Of a stretch of DNA of 42,362 nucleotides, positions 15,668 to 24,045 are shown in pieces (within the stretch, counting starts at the first letter, position 1; every line of letters starts with the position of its first letter). Origin of the DNA: Dysgonamonadaceae bacterium (GTDB lineage Bacteria; Bacteroidota; Bacteroidia; Bacteroidales; Dysgonomonadaceae); the NCBI GenBank assembly GCA_028708095.1, contig JAQVZQ010000002.1, positions 1-42,362 of the forward strand, written 5' to 3'. Under the pieces are notes generated by a model that was not told where the DNA came from, ran no database searches, and was given only the letters and a program-made list of their open reading frames with translations. A program made the translations under genes and the position numbers.

Positions 15668-16576
15668 TTATTTTACTGATTCAACTTTGTATCCTTCCTT
15701 GCGCAATAGGTTAATTAAGCCATCATCGCCCACCAAATGAAGACAACCAACGGCAATAAATGACGACTTTTCGCTCATCATTTCAGGAAGTTTCTTCATC
15801 CATTTCAGATTTCTCTCTTTGTTGAGTTCATCTTTCTCTTCATCTGTGCTGGGGCATGGATTATCGGGGTCATCCTCTTCAAATAGTTTCGCCATAGCAG
15901 TTAAATCTTGTGCATAGTAGGCAGTCATTAGGCGGTCCATTTGCTTTTTGCCATAATCGATATGTTTTATTGAGCATATCAATGACTCGGCTTGGCGTTC
16001 GATGGGTTGAGACCCAAAAAGCACATCAATTTGATCTTGTACCGACTCCAATCCCAATGTTTGGAGATTCTTGTTGCGCGCTTCTTTCTGGAAATGCTCG
16101 TCCATGCTCAATCCGTTTTCATCCGAAGGATACATTTTTTTGTACATCATCACCGAGAGGAGGGTGTTTAGCATGGCTGGTTTCATTTGCGATAATTGTT
16201 CGAGACCTACACCAACATATTCTTTCAATGTTTCATCCAGCATCTCACGGTCTTCATCATTTAGCATCACATCGTAGCTATAATTATCGGGCATAAGGGA
16301 AGCAGTCATCAATTGCATCTGCATTTCTCCCATGTTGTTCATGTCAAGTTCTCCAACGGTTTGTTCGGTGGCGTCAAAAGCGGTTGTTAAACCAGAAATT
16401 GAGTCTAAAAACGAAAGCGGAACGAGGTGATGTGTACCATAAAGGTAGGAAGGTTGCTCGAGTTCGTTGCCCGATATTTTCCACAGAAGACCTGTTTCCT
16501 GTTTTTGGGTAGCGCACGCAGATAACGATAGACTAAGATAGGTCAGTAATAGAAAGGTAATGGTTTTTTGTAGCAT
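15668..16576 (-). CDS. TraB/GumN-family lipoprotein
   Basis: This 302-residue protein has a lipoprotein signal ending LSAC with Cys21 as the lipidation site. The family signatures are present: GTHH at 47-50 near the N-terminus, the QTVGELD segment soon after, and the C-terminal GCLHLVGDDGLINLL motif with its His. TraB/GumN proteins are related to the Tiki metalloproteases, so a metal-dependent hydrolase at the periplasmic face is likely, although the bacterial substrate is unknown. I use the ATG at 16576 because the longer frame lacks a signal. It starts 7 bp after the small membrane protein gene on the same strand and is probably co-transcribed with it. Confidence 0.88.
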   Translation of the reverse strand: MLQKTITFLLLTYLSLSLSACATQKQETGLLWKISGNELEQPSYLYGTHHLVPLSFLDSISGLTTAFDATEQTVGELDMNNMGEMQMQLMTASLMPDNYSYDVMLNDEDREMLDETLKEYVGVGLEQLSQMKPAMLNTLLSVMMYKKMYPSDENGLSMDEHFQKEARNKNLQTLGLESVQDQIDVLFGSQPIERQAESLICSIKHIDYGKKQMDRLMTAYYAQDLTAMAKLFEEDDPDNPCPSTDEEKDELNKERNLKWMKKLPEMMSEKSSFIAVGCLHLVGDDGLINLLRKEGYKVESVK

Positions 16577-16583
16577 TGTTTTA

Positions 16584-16880
16584 TTATTTTGTGTATAACA
16601 TATGTGTTCTTTTGTAGCTGCCAACTCCAATCCAATCGAAGAGGATACAGAAAAAGGTAAACGAAGGGATGATATCGGTAAATGGCAATAGTTCTTCAGT
16701 GAAAGTGGCAAGAGCAGTATACTTTCCGCACTTCACTCCAAACATTTTATAGCTGATAATGGCTGCAATGGGAGCCCAAATTATATCGGAGAACTCACCT
16801 ACCAACGGTATTGTAAAGCTGATACATCCCACCCAATCAAGTAGGATGGAAAGTGCTAATCGTTTTATTTTGTAGTTCAT
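16584..16880 (-). CDS. Small integral membrane protein (98 aa)
   Basis: This is a 98-residue hydrophobic protein with two to three predicted membrane segments (about residues 7-30, 34-46 and 70-88) and a basic N-terminus MNYKIKRLAL. I recall similar proteins in other Bacteroidales but know no function. I chose the ATG at 16880; an upstream in-frame GTG at 16901 coincides with the expected transcription start. It precedes the TraB/GumN lipoprotein gene by 7 bp, so the pair probably forms one transcript and may act together at the envelope. Confidence 0.75.
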   Translation of the reverse strand: MNYKIKRLALSILLDWVGCISFTIPLVGEFSDIIWAPIAAIISYKMFGVKCGKYTALATFTEELLPFTDIIPSFTFFCILFDWIGVGSYKRTHMLYTK

Positions 16881-16909
16881 GTTTTGGCGTTTTCTATTCA
16901 CTTGTTATA

Positions 16910-16917
16910 CAAATATA
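16910..16917 (-). promoter_or_regulatory. -7 promoter box for the membrane protein / TraB pair
   Basis: On the minus strand this reads TATATTTG, an exact TAnnTTTG. It lies about 30 bp before the ATG at 16880. A -33 element is not clear. Confidence 0.55.
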
Positions 16918-16981
16918 GCACTTTGGAGTTATATACCAATCAAAGGTTTACGCATTATGTTTGTTTTGAGCCCAAAAAACC

Positions 16982-17014
16982 AAAAAGGCTGCCCCGATGA
17001 GAGACAACCCTTTT
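16982..17014 (-). terminator. Probable terminator of the ferritin gene
   Basis: Read on the minus strand, AAAAGGGTTGTC pairs with GGGCAGCCTTTT through an imperfect stem (one bulged G, some G-U pairs) and is followed by T-rich DNA. It lies 24 bp past the ferritin stop. Confidence 0.6.
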
Positions 17015-17037
17015 GAGTTATTTGTATACGCACCTAT

Positions 17038-17553
17038 TTATGGAATAGATGTAGCGGTCGGTTCTGGATCACGTTGTCCCAACTCTTTGTCGAGCATATA
17101 AATGGCGTGGCCATCATTGCCAATAAGACGAAGAGAGTCAATAATTCCTTGAACAGAGTCCTCTTCTTCTACTTGTTCGCTAACGAACCACTGCAACATA
17201 TTGTCGGTGGCAAAATCTTTTTCATCGCGCGCTATGGCAACCAAGTCATTAATAAGTGCAGTTACAACCTTCTCGTGAGCCAATGAGTCTTCAAATGCTT
17301 TTAGTACAGTTTCCCAACTGGTGTCTACCTTGTCAATGGGTTGCAATTTTACTTTGCTTCCTTTTGCAACCATGTAGTTCATAAACTTCATGGCATGATC
17401 TTGTTCTTCCCTAAATTGCATTTCAAACCAATTGGCAACGCCAGGCAAACCCTCGTTTGCGAAATGAGTTGACATAGATAAATAGAGATAAGCAGACCAT
17501 AATTCTGCATTGATTTGCTTGTTAATTGCGTCTTCTAGTTTCTTACTTAGCAT
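17038..17553 (-). CDS. ftnA: Non-haem ferritin
   Basis: This is a 171-residue iron-storage ferritin of the four-helix type that forms a 24-subunit cage and oxidises Fe2+. The ferroxidase residues sit at the E. coli FtnA positions: Glu17, Glu50, His53, Glu94 and Gln127, with Glu130 also present. The ATG at 17553 is chosen because it begins MLSKKLEDAINKQ, the usual ferritin start; the 20-residue extension in the longer frame is not conserved. It faces the Rnf operon head to head across about 290 bp. Together with FeoAB it suggests managed ferrous-iron uptake and storage, supporting the many Fe-S proteins encoded nearby. Confidence 0.96.
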   Translation of the reverse strand: MLSKKLEDAINKQINAELWSAYLYLSMSTHFANEGLPGVANWFEMQFREEQDHAMKFMNYMVAKGSKVKLQPIDKVDTSWETVLKAFEDSLAHEKVVTALINDLVAIARDEKDFATDNMLQWFVSEQVEEEDSVQGIIDSLRLIGNDGHAIYMLDKELGQRDPEPTATSIP

Positions 17554-17781
17554 AATGATGTAATGTTTTATATGATTTTTGTGTCTGAATGTATCGTGAT
17601 TTATGTATACCATTTAAATGTGATATGACATATCAAGAAACCAACGTTTAACTCTTTCAATTGTTTTTATACTTTCACGATCTTAGTTATTTTTATGTGC
17701 AAAATCGACGATTTTATATTTTGATAATATCGAAATAGGCAAAAACTATGACCTATAATTCTTATAGATAGAAATAATCAC

Positions 17782-17789
17782 TAAATTTG
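17782..17789 (+). promoter_or_regulatory. -7 promoter box of the Rnf operon
   Basis: TAAATTTG is an exact TAnnTTTG. It overlaps the TTG of the longest reading frame (17787), which shows that the true start of the first gene is the ATG at 17847. No matching -33 box is clear. Confidence 0.65.
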
Positions 17790-17846
17790 CAACCTGTTAA
17801 AACGGATAGTTTATATACAGTCCATTCAGATATACTTCAAGAAAAA

Positions 17847-18257
17847 ATGATTGAACACGAGGGATTCATCCACAATATCAACGGAAACCAACTGACCATT
17901 TGCATCACACAAAACTCAGCTTGCAGTGAGTGTCATGCCAAAGGAGCATGTATGGCTGCCGATACCAAAGAGAAAATGGTGGATGTAATTGATGACTCTG
18001 GTATGTTTAAGCTGAACGAACGGGTTTTACTTTTCGGCAAAACATCTATTGGGTACAAAGCTATATTATGGGCATTTGTAATTCCATTAATTCTTTTGAT
18101 AGGTGTAATCTCCGTAGCAACTTCATTGTGGCAAGTTAGCGAACTTAATGCTGCGTTAATGGCTTTGATAGCATTGGTGCCTTATTATGGGCTCTTGTAC
18201 ATTTTGCGTCACAGAATGGCTGATAAATTAGCGTTCACTATTAAAAAACTAAATTAG
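17847..18257 (+). CDS. RseC/RsxC-type SoxR-reducing system protein
   Basis: This 136-residue protein has an N-terminal domain with a cysteine cluster, CSECHAKGAC (Cys26, Cys29, Cys35), followed by two membrane helices (about 68-90 and 98-118). It belongs to the RseC_MucC family, which in Bacteroidetes commonly heads the rnf operon. The start at 17847 follows the -7 box at 17782-17789 with a leader of about 50 nt. RnfB starts 8 bp after the stop. Its role is probably to support or regulate assembly or electron transfer of the Rnf complex, but this is inference from position and family. Confidence 0.88.
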   Translation: MIEHEGFIHNINGNQLTICITQNSACSECHAKGACMAADTKEKMVDVIDDSGMFKLNERVLLFGKTSIGYKAILWAFVIPLILLIGVISVATSLWQVSELNAALMALIALVPYYGLLYILRHRMADKLAFTIKKLN

Positions 18258-18265
18258 AAATTGAT

Positions 18266-19129
18266 ATGAATATGATGTTAATGGCGGTGGGTGTCTTGGG
18301 TGCTATAGGTGCCAGTGGTGCTACCATCTTATATTTCATTGGTCAAAAATTTAAAGTATACGAAGATCCCCGCATCGAACCTGTTCAGGATGCCCTGCCT
18401 GGTGTAAATTGTGGTGCTTGTGGTTTTCCTGGTTGCAATTCATTTGCAAAGGCTTGTGTTGAGGCTGATTCTTTGGAGGATCTAAATTGCCCTGTGGGTG
18501 GAGCCGATACTATGGCAAGCGTAGCCACGATATTAGATAAAGCAGCAAGTAAGGTAGCAAAGAAAATTGCTGTAGTTCGTTGTAATGGTACTTGTGAAAA
18601 CAGACCAGATAAGAACGAGTACGATGGCGCAGCCAATTGTGCGATAGCAGCACAGTTATATGGTGGTAGTACGGACTGTTCTTTTGGTTGTTATGGGTTG
18701 GGCGATTGTGAGGCGGTGTGTCCGTTCGATGCAATTCATGTAAATCCTGTAACGCTCATTCCCGAGGTTGATGTAGAAAAGTGTACTGCATGTAATAAAT
18801 GTGTTGTGGCCTGTCCGAAACAATTAATTGAGTTGCGCAAGCAAGGTCCCAAGTCACGTCGCATATTTGTGAGTTGCATGAATCAAGATAAAGGTGCAAT
18901 AGCACGTAGGGCATGCCAAGTGGCATGTATTGGATGCGGGAAATGTGTAAAAGCTTGTCCGTTTGATGCTATTACTATGGAGAATAACCTTGCCTATATC
19001 GACGATGATAAGTGCAGGCTCTGTCGTAAGTGTGTTCCAGTTTGTCCTACAAACTCTATTTGGGAATTAAACTTCCCACCACCTCGCAAAGTAGAGACTA
19101 AGAAAGAAACTGCAAGTGTAGATGCTTGA
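18266..19129 (+). CDS. rnfB: Rnf complex subunit B (polyferredoxin)
   Basis: This is the 287-residue electron-entry subunit of the ion-translocating ferredoxin:NAD+ oxidoreductase. An N-terminal membrane helix (about 5-26) anchors it. Next comes the Fe-S domain with Cys49, Cys52, Cys57 and Cys75 (CGACGFPGC). Several 4Fe-4S ferredoxin motifs follow, at about 142-152, 173-183, 221-231 and 250-260 (for example CTACNKCVVACP and CRLCRKCVPVCP). All cysteines of these motifs are present. It is the second gene of the operon. The 111-bp gap to rnfC is the longest within the operon and shows no hairpin. Confidence 0.97.
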   Translation: MNMMLMAVGVLGAIGASGATILYFIGQKFKVYEDPRIEPVQDALPGVNCGACGFPGCNSFAKACVEADSLEDLNCPVGGADTMASVATILDKAASKVAKKIAVVRCNGTCENRPDKNEYDGAANCAIAAQLYGGSTDCSFGCYGLGDCEAVCPFDAIHVNPVTLIPEVDVEKCTACNKCVVACPKQLIELRKQGPKSRRIFVSCMNQDKGAIARRACQVACIGCGKCVKACPFDAITMENNLAYIDDDKCRLCRKCVPVCPTNSIWELNFPPPRKVETKKETASVDA

Positions 19130-19240
19130 CATATTAATAGAAAAAACGAATAACGAATATAACTAAAAAAAGAGCAGTTGATTCAACTTGTTTTGAAAGA
19201 CTAAACATTTCGAATTTGGTTAATTAGTTGCTATGATTGT

Positions 19241-20572
19241 ATGTTAAAAACATTTCGAATTGGCGGAATTCATCCAGAGGAGAATAAGTTTTCTGCTGGA
19301 AAATCCATTGAGACCATTGCAATACCATCAGAGGTAATTGTTCCATTGGCTCAGCATATAGGTGCACCTTGTCAGGCTGTTGTGAAAAGAGGTGAACAGG
19401 TAAAAGTGGGTACATTGTTGGGAAAAAGCGTGGGCTTTGTTTCTGCAAATATCCATTCGCCTGTGTCAGGCACTGTAAAGAAAATAGATAAAGCCCTTGA
19501 TGCAAGTGGTTACAAACGTGACGCTGTGTTTATTGATGTTGTTGATGATATTTGGGAAGAGTCTATCGACAAAACAAACAGCCTAAATCGAGATTACGAT
19601 TTTACTTCAAAAGAAATAATTGACAAGATTTTTGCAGCTGGTATCGTTGGTATGGGCGGAGCAACATTCCCTACTCATGTAAAGCTAACCCCTCCTCCTG
19701 GAACGAAAGCTGAAGTGCTTATAATTAATGGTGTTGAGTGCGAACCTTATCTTACAGCCGACCATACATTGATGATGGAAAAAACTGAAGAGATTTTTGT
19801 GGGCATTCAATTACTCATGAAAGCTGTTAATGTTAATCGTGCAGTGATTGGTATAGAGAATAATAAAAGAGATGCTATTGATAAATTTAGAGAAACTGCA
19901 AAGTTCTATCCAAGCATAAAAATACAACCGTTGAAAGTACAATACCCACAAGGTGGGGAAAAGCAATTGATTGATGCAGTATTGAGCAGACAGGTTCCAA
20001 GTGGAGCACTCCCTATTTCTGTAGGGGCTGTTGTGCAAAATGTGGGAACTGCTTTTGCTGTCTATGAAGCAGTACAAAAAAATAAACCATTAGTAGAAAG
20101 AGTAGTGACTGTTACTGGTAAAGATGTAACAAATCATTGTAATGTATTGTCGCGTATTGGAGTTCCCCTTAGAAACTTAATTGAACATGCAGGCGGCTTG
20201 CCAGAAACAACTGGTAAAGTTGTGAGTGGTGGTCCCATGATGGGGAAAGCTCTTGCAAGCATAGATATACCAGTTACGAAAGGTACGTCAGGGATACTAA
20301 TTATTCCAACCCTTGAAGCTCGCCGTAAGCAAATGAAAGATTGCATCAAGTGTGGCAAGTGTGTCAATATTTGCCCAATGGGGTTAAATCCAACTCTTTT
20401 GATGACCCTTACAGAGTATGAAGTTTGGGACAAAGCAGAGAAGGAAAAGATAACAGATTGTATTGAATGTGGTTCTTGCAGTTATACTTGCCCATCCGAC
20501 AGGCCTTTGCTTGATTATATTCGCTTAGGAAAAAGCAAAGTTATGGGCATAATGCGCACAAGAAAGGATTAA
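19241..20572 (+). CDS. rnfC: Rnf complex subunit C (NADH-binding)
   Basis: This 443-residue peripheral subunit carries the flavin/NADH-binding fold related to complex I 51-kDa subunit. The glycine-rich loop GIVGMGGATFPTHVK lies at about 134-148 and a SLBB-like region follows. Two 4Fe-4S motifs lie near the C-terminus: Cys368, 371, 374, 378 and Cys407, 410, 413, 417. The second ATG-like start at 19233 is out of frame with family numbering; 19241 gives the conserved MLKTFRIGGIHP start. It is expected to pass electrons between NADH and RnfB. Length is normal. Confidence 0.97.
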   Translation: MLKTFRIGGIHPEENKFSAGKSIETIAIPSEVIVPLAQHIGAPCQAVVKRGEQVKVGTLLGKSVGFVSANIHSPVSGTVKKIDKALDASGYKRDAVFIDVVDDIWEESIDKTNSLNRDYDFTSKEIIDKIFAAGIVGMGGATFPTHVKLTPPPGTKAEVLIINGVECEPYLTADHTLMMEKTEEIFVGIQLLMKAVNVNRAVIGIENNKRDAIDKFRETAKFYPSIKIQPLKVQYPQGGEKQLIDAVLSRQVPSGALPISVGAVVQNVGTAFAVYEAVQKNKPLVERVVTVTGKDVTNHCNVLSRIGVPLRNLIEHAGGLPETTGKVVSGGPMMGKALASIDIPVTKGTSGILIIPTLEARRKQMKDCIKCGKCVNICPMGLNPTLLMTLTEYEVWDKAEKEKITDCIECGSCSYTCPSDRPLLDYIRLGKSKVMGIMRTRKD

Positions 20573-20626
20573 CTAATAACAAATAAACATCAAATAATAA
20601 AATCCTTTATTGAAAGGATTTGAGCT

Positions 20627-21592
20627 ATGAAGAATAAACTTATAGTATCACCTTCACCACACGTTCACAGTGGAGACACAATTGCAAAAAACATGTACGG
20701 AGTGCTCATTGCACTTGTACCAGCATTTCTAGTCTCACTGTATGTGTTTGGTGTCAACGCTTTAATTTTGACAGTCGCATCTGTTTTATTCTGTGTGATT
20801 ACCGAATATGTCATTCAGCGATTTATGTTCAAAAAAGAACCTACCATATTAGATGGCTCTGCCATTATAACAGGAGTTTTACTTGCTTTTAATGTTCCTT
20901 CTAATCTGCCACTATGGATTTTAGCTATTGGAGCAGTTGCTGCCATTGGTATTGGTAAAATGTCTTTTGGGGGATTAGGAAACAACATATTTAATCCTGC
21001 ACTATTGGGTCGTGTGTTTCTGTTAATTTCGTTCCCTGCTCAAATGACGTCATGGCCTTTGCCAAGTACAGTTTCACCGATTGATGGAGTAACGGCTGCA
21101 ACAGTATTAGAAAATATTAAATACAATCCGCAGGCTTTGCCTTCAATTTCTGATATGTTTTTCGGATTGGAAAGTGGATCAATTGGGGAGATGAGCGTGA
21201 TGGCACTTCTTTTGGGGTTGGTGTATATGTTGTGGAAAAAAATTATTACATGGCATATTCCAATTTCGATAATAGTTACGGTAGCGATATTTACTGCTCT
21301 AATGTATTGGGGAGATCCTTCACCAGCTAATAATCCTATAATTCATTTATTCTCGGGAGGACTTATGTTAGGAGCTATATTCATGGCAACTGATTATGCT
21401 ACATCACCACTATCGAATAAAGGAATGATTATTTATGGAGTTGGTATTGGTGTTATAACTGTTTCTATACGCTTGTGGGGTTCATATCCTGAAGGAGTTT
21501 CATTTGCAATATTGCTTATGAATGCTTTCACTCCGCTAATTAATAATTATGTTAAACCTAAAAGATTTGGGGAGGTGAGGAAGAATGGCTAA
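20627..21592 (+). CDS. rnfD: Rnf complex subunit D (flavin-bearing membrane subunit)
   Basis: This is a 321-residue integral membrane protein of the NqrB/RnfD family with about nine hydrophobic segments. The covalent FMN attachment region is DGVTAATV at 153-160, where Thr159 is the probable flavinylated residue (the family motif is S/T-G-A-T; here it reads TAAT). The start MKNKLIVSPSPHVHS is typical. Its end overlaps rnfG by 8 bp, implying translational coupling. It forms part of the ion path with RnfA and RnfE. Confidence 0.96.
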   Translation: MKNKLIVSPSPHVHSGDTIAKNMYGVLIALVPAFLVSLYVFGVNALILTVASVLFCVITEYVIQRFMFKKEPTILDGSAIITGVLLAFNVPSNLPLWILAIGAVAAIGIGKMSFGGLGNNIFNPALLGRVFLLISFPAQMTSWPLPSTVSPIDGVTAATVLENIKYNPQALPSISDMFFGLESGSIGEMSVMALLLGLVYMLWKKIITWHIPISIIVTVAIFTALMYWGDPSPANNPIIHLFSGGLMLGAIFMATDYATSPLSNKGMIIYGVGIGVITVSIRLWGSYPEGVSFAILLMNAFTPLINNYVKPKRFGEVRKNG

Positions 21593-22280
21593 ATTATCAT
21601 CAACGTTTAAAAATATGCTTTTGTCTCTTTTTTTTATATGTTTGCTTGCTGCAGGCTTGTTAGCAAAAGTAAACGATATGACCAAAGAACCTATTGCGGA
21701 TGCAAAAGCATTGAAGTTAGAGGAGGCAATTAAAGATGTAGTTCCTGATTTTGATAACAACCCTGTTACAGAGTCATATAAAGTTGCAACTGATAGTGGA
21801 GATTCATTACTTGTTTATCCTGCTAAGAAAGGTGAGGAGGTTGTTGGCTTTGCTGTAAATTCATATTCTGATAATGGCTTTTCGGGAAACATTCAAGTGA
21901 TGGTAGGCTTCGATATGGGAAGTAATGTTATTAATTATGCAGTACTGTCACACGCTGAAACTCCTGGCTTGGGCTCTCAAATGACGAGTTGGTTTAAACC
22001 TCAAGTTCATGAATCAAGTTTAATTGAAAGAATCTTTGGATTTGAGATGAAGAAAGCTGAAGTCAAAAGCTCTATTATAGGTAAAAACCCTGCAACGACT
22101 CAATTTGCTGTTTCAAAAGATGGGGGAGATATAGATGCAATTAGTGCTTCTACGGTTACGTCGCGTGCTTTTTTGGAGGCTATTAATAAGGCATACGTTG
22201 CTTATGCTCAAAGCAATGATTATGCAAGTACAGGTGCTACTATTAATGCTTCTGAGGATTCAATTGAAATAAATGAATAA
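21585..22280 (+). CDS. rnfG: Rnf complex subunit G (FMN-binding)
   Basis: This 231-residue protein is anchored by one N-terminal helix (about 10-30) with an extracytoplasmic FMN-binding domain. The attachment motif is DAISASTVTS at 184-193, with Thr190 the probable covalent FMN site; the family's usual SGAT reads SAST here, keeping the acceptor Thr. It overlaps rnfD by 8 bp and rnfE by 8 bp. A purine-rich GGGGAGGTGAGG lies just before the ATG, but it also encodes the conserved end of RnfD. Confidence 0.96.
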   Translation: MAKLSSTFKNMLLSLFFICLLAAGLLAKVNDMTKEPIADAKALKLEEAIKDVVPDFDNNPVTESYKVATDSGDSLLVYPAKKGEEVVGFAVNSYSDNGFSGNIQVMVGFDMGSNVINYAVLSHAETPGLGSQMTSWFKPQVHESSLIERIFGFEMKKAEVKSSIIGKNPATTQFAVSKDGGDIDAISASTVTSRAFLEAINKAYVAYAQSNDYASTGATINASEDSIEINE

Positions 22281-22875
22281 CAAAACTATGACAAAAAATA
22301 TAAGAGTACTGATAAATGGAGTTGTTAAAGATAACCCAGTTTTTGTACTTCTACTGGGTATGTGTCCAGCACTTGCAACGACGAGTTCAGGTATCAATGG
22401 TATGAGTATGGGTTTGGCAACAATGTTTGTGCTTATTTGCTCAAACATTGTTATTTCTACGCTTAAAAATTTAATTCCAGACTTGGTTCGTATTCCAGCT
22501 TTTATTGTCGTAATAGCTACTTTCGTAACTATTGTTGAGATGGTGATGAATGCTTATTTACCAGCTTTAGCTGACAGTTTAGGTATTTTCATTCCTCTTA
22601 TTGTGGTAAATTGTATTGTGTTAGGTAGAGCAGAAGCTTTTGCTGCAAAGAACAATGTGCTCTCTTCACTTTTTGATGGAATAGGAATTGGACTAGGCTT
22701 TACGCTTGCACTAACTGCGCTCGGATTAACTCGTGAGTTTATTGGAACAGGAAAGATGTTTTCCGTATCTTTCTTTCCTGAAGATTTTGGGATGACTCTT
22801 TTTGTTCTGGCTCCAGGAGCATTTATTGCATTAGGTTACCTTGTTGCGATATTTAATAAAATTCAAAGAGAATAA
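22273..22875 (+). CDS. rnfE: Rnf complex subunit E
   Basis: This is a 200-residue integral membrane protein of the NqrD/RnfE family with six hydrophobic segments. It includes the paired sequence features N-P-V-F-V-L-L-L-G-M-C-P-A-L (about 18-31) and VVNCIVLGRAEAFA, which carry the Cys residues thought to hold an intramembrane iron site with RnfA. It may start at the ATG at 22273 or at the one five codons later. It overlaps rnfG by 8 bp. RnfE and RnfA are inverted-topology paralogues. Confidence 0.96.
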   Translation: MNNKTMTKNIRVLINGVVKDNPVFVLLLGMCPALATTSSGINGMSMGLATMFVLICSNIVISTLKNLIPDLVRIPAFIVVIATFVTIVEMVMNAYLPALADSLGIFIPLIVVNCIVLGRAEAFAAKNNVLSSLFDGIGIGLGFTLALTALGLTREFIGTGKMFSVSFFPEDFGMTLFVLAPGAFIALGYLVAIFNKIQRE

Positions 22876-22959
22876 TACTATTAATAAGTGAGTATTCAAC
22901 TTTTATGCGATTGATTTACACAAAACAAAATAAGAATTAAAACAGTAATAGAATAAAAC

Positions 22960-23541
22960 ATGGAATATATTGGGATAATTATTGTAGCTATATTTGTTAA
23001 CAACGTAGTTTTAGCTCAGTTTTTAGGTATATGTCCTTTTTTAGGCGTTTCTAAAAAAGTTGATACAGCCATAGGCATGGGAGCAGCTGTTACTTTTGTT
23101 TTGACTATTGCTACTATTGTAACATTTTTATTGCAAAAAGGACTTTTGGAGCCCTTTGGCATTCAATATTTGCAAACGATTACATTCATTTTAGTAATTG
23201 CATCTTTAGTACAAATGGTCGAGATTGTTATTAAAAAAGTTTCTCCTCCTCTTTATCAAGCTTTGGGTGTCTTTTTGCCATTAATAACTACAAATTGCGT
23301 GATTCTAGGAGTGGCTATTCTAGTTATTCAAAAAGATTTTACATTACTTTCTTCAGTTGTATATGCTGTCGCAACAGCTGCTGGATATGCATTGGCACTA
23401 ATTATATTTTCTACAATTCGTGAACAACTAGCATTAACAAAAGTACCTAAAGCAATGCAAGGGGTACCAATAGCATTGATTACAGCAGGGATTTTAGCAA
23501 TGGCTTTTATGGGGTTCTCTGGAATAGATCAAGTCTTTTAA
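22960..23541 (+). CDS. rnfA: Rnf complex subunit A
   Basis: This is a 193-residue integral membrane protein of the NqrE/RnfA family with six membrane helices. It has [20 protein letters not shown] at about residues 14-33 and [11 protein letters not shown], holding the Cys residues expected to pair with those of RnfE. It is the last gene of the operon, 84 bp after rnfE. The operon order B-C-D-G-E-A is complete. A weak hairpin (GATAG/CTATT) with a T-rich tail follows at about 23546-23575 and may end the transcript. Confidence 0.96.
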   Translation: MEYIGIIIVAIFVNNVVLAQFLGICPFLGVSKKVDTAIGMGAAVTFVLTIATIVTFLLQKGLLEPFGIQYLQTITFILVIASLVQMVEIVIKKVSPPLYQALGVFLPLITTNCVILGVAILVIQKDFTLLSSVVYAVATAAGYALALIIFSTIREQLALTKVPKAMQGVPIALITAGILAMAFMGFSGIDQVF

Positions 23542-23607
23542 TAAGATAGTCGATCTATTGATTTAGTTTTTTATTTGTTGCTTATATGTTTTTTTAAAAA
23601 AAAGTTC

Positions 23608-23615
23608 TATCTTTG
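23608..23615 (+). promoter_or_regulatory. -7 promoter box of rpsU
   Basis: TATCTTTG is an exact TAnnTTTG, placed about 190 bp before the rpsU ATG, so the transcript has a leader of roughly 180 nt. Confidence 0.65.
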
Positions 23616-23621
23616 CACTCT

Positions 23622-23802
23622 TAAATGTAGAGGGGAGGTTATAGAGGTATTCGAGAACTACTGCAAATAAAACATATAATGTATCGAGAAGCTGCGCTGT
23701 TATTGAGTTGCAGTTGAGAAACAATGGAATGCAGTATACATTGTTTTCGCTATAGTCTATAAAATAAATTTACATACAAACAATTAAGAAAAATATTTAA
23801 AT
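23622..23802 (+). promoter_or_regulatory. Long structured leader of rpsU, candidate regulatory RNA
   Basis: This leader has no reading frame of note but several pairings. A perfect 8-bp stem AAACAATG/CATTGTTT lies at 23719-23726 and 23739-23746 with a 12-nt loop. A stem AGCTGC/GCAGTT (one G-U) lies just upstream around 23690-23715. A purine-rich GGGGAGG sits at 23632-23638. No Shine-Dalgarno sequence precedes the ATG. bS21 leaders that autoregulate are known in several phyla, so this is a plausible one. Confidence 0.5.
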
Positions 23803-23994
23803 ATGATAATAGTACCACTAAAAGAGGGTGAAAATATTGAGAGAGCTCTCAAAAAATTCAAAAGAAAATTTGAAAGAACTGGCGTTGTAAAAGAATTAAG
23901 ACGTCGTCAAGCATTTATTAAGCCTTCAGTTGAGAGACGAAAGAAAAAACAGCATGCTGTTTACGTACAGCAACTTCAAGAAGACGAAGATTAA
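23803..23994 (+). CDS. rpsU: Small ribosomal subunit protein bS21
   Basis: This is a 63-residue basic ribosomal protein with the family pattern: VPLKEGENIERALKKFKRKF at the N-terminus and an Arg/Lys-rich centre (KELRRRQAF, KPSVERRKKK). In Bacteroidetes bS21 helps hide the anti-Shine-Dalgarno end of 16S rRNA, which explains the phylum's rare use of such sites. The gene has its own promoter and a long leader. It precedes xerC by 51 bp and hpf further down, an order conserved in the phylum. Confidence 0.97.
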   Translation: MIIVPLKEGENIERALKKFKRKFERTGVVKELRRRQAFIKPSVERRKKKQHAVYVQQLQEDED

Positions 23995-24045
23995 ATTGTT
24001 CTATTGATTTATTTTCTTATCTTCGTAGTCAATATTATTTGAATT

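Noticed and set aside
21569-21580. Shine-Dalgarno-like GGGGAGGTGAGG before rnfG as a second special site
   Set aside because: It encodes the end of RnfD, so coding may explain it. It cannot be separated from chance.
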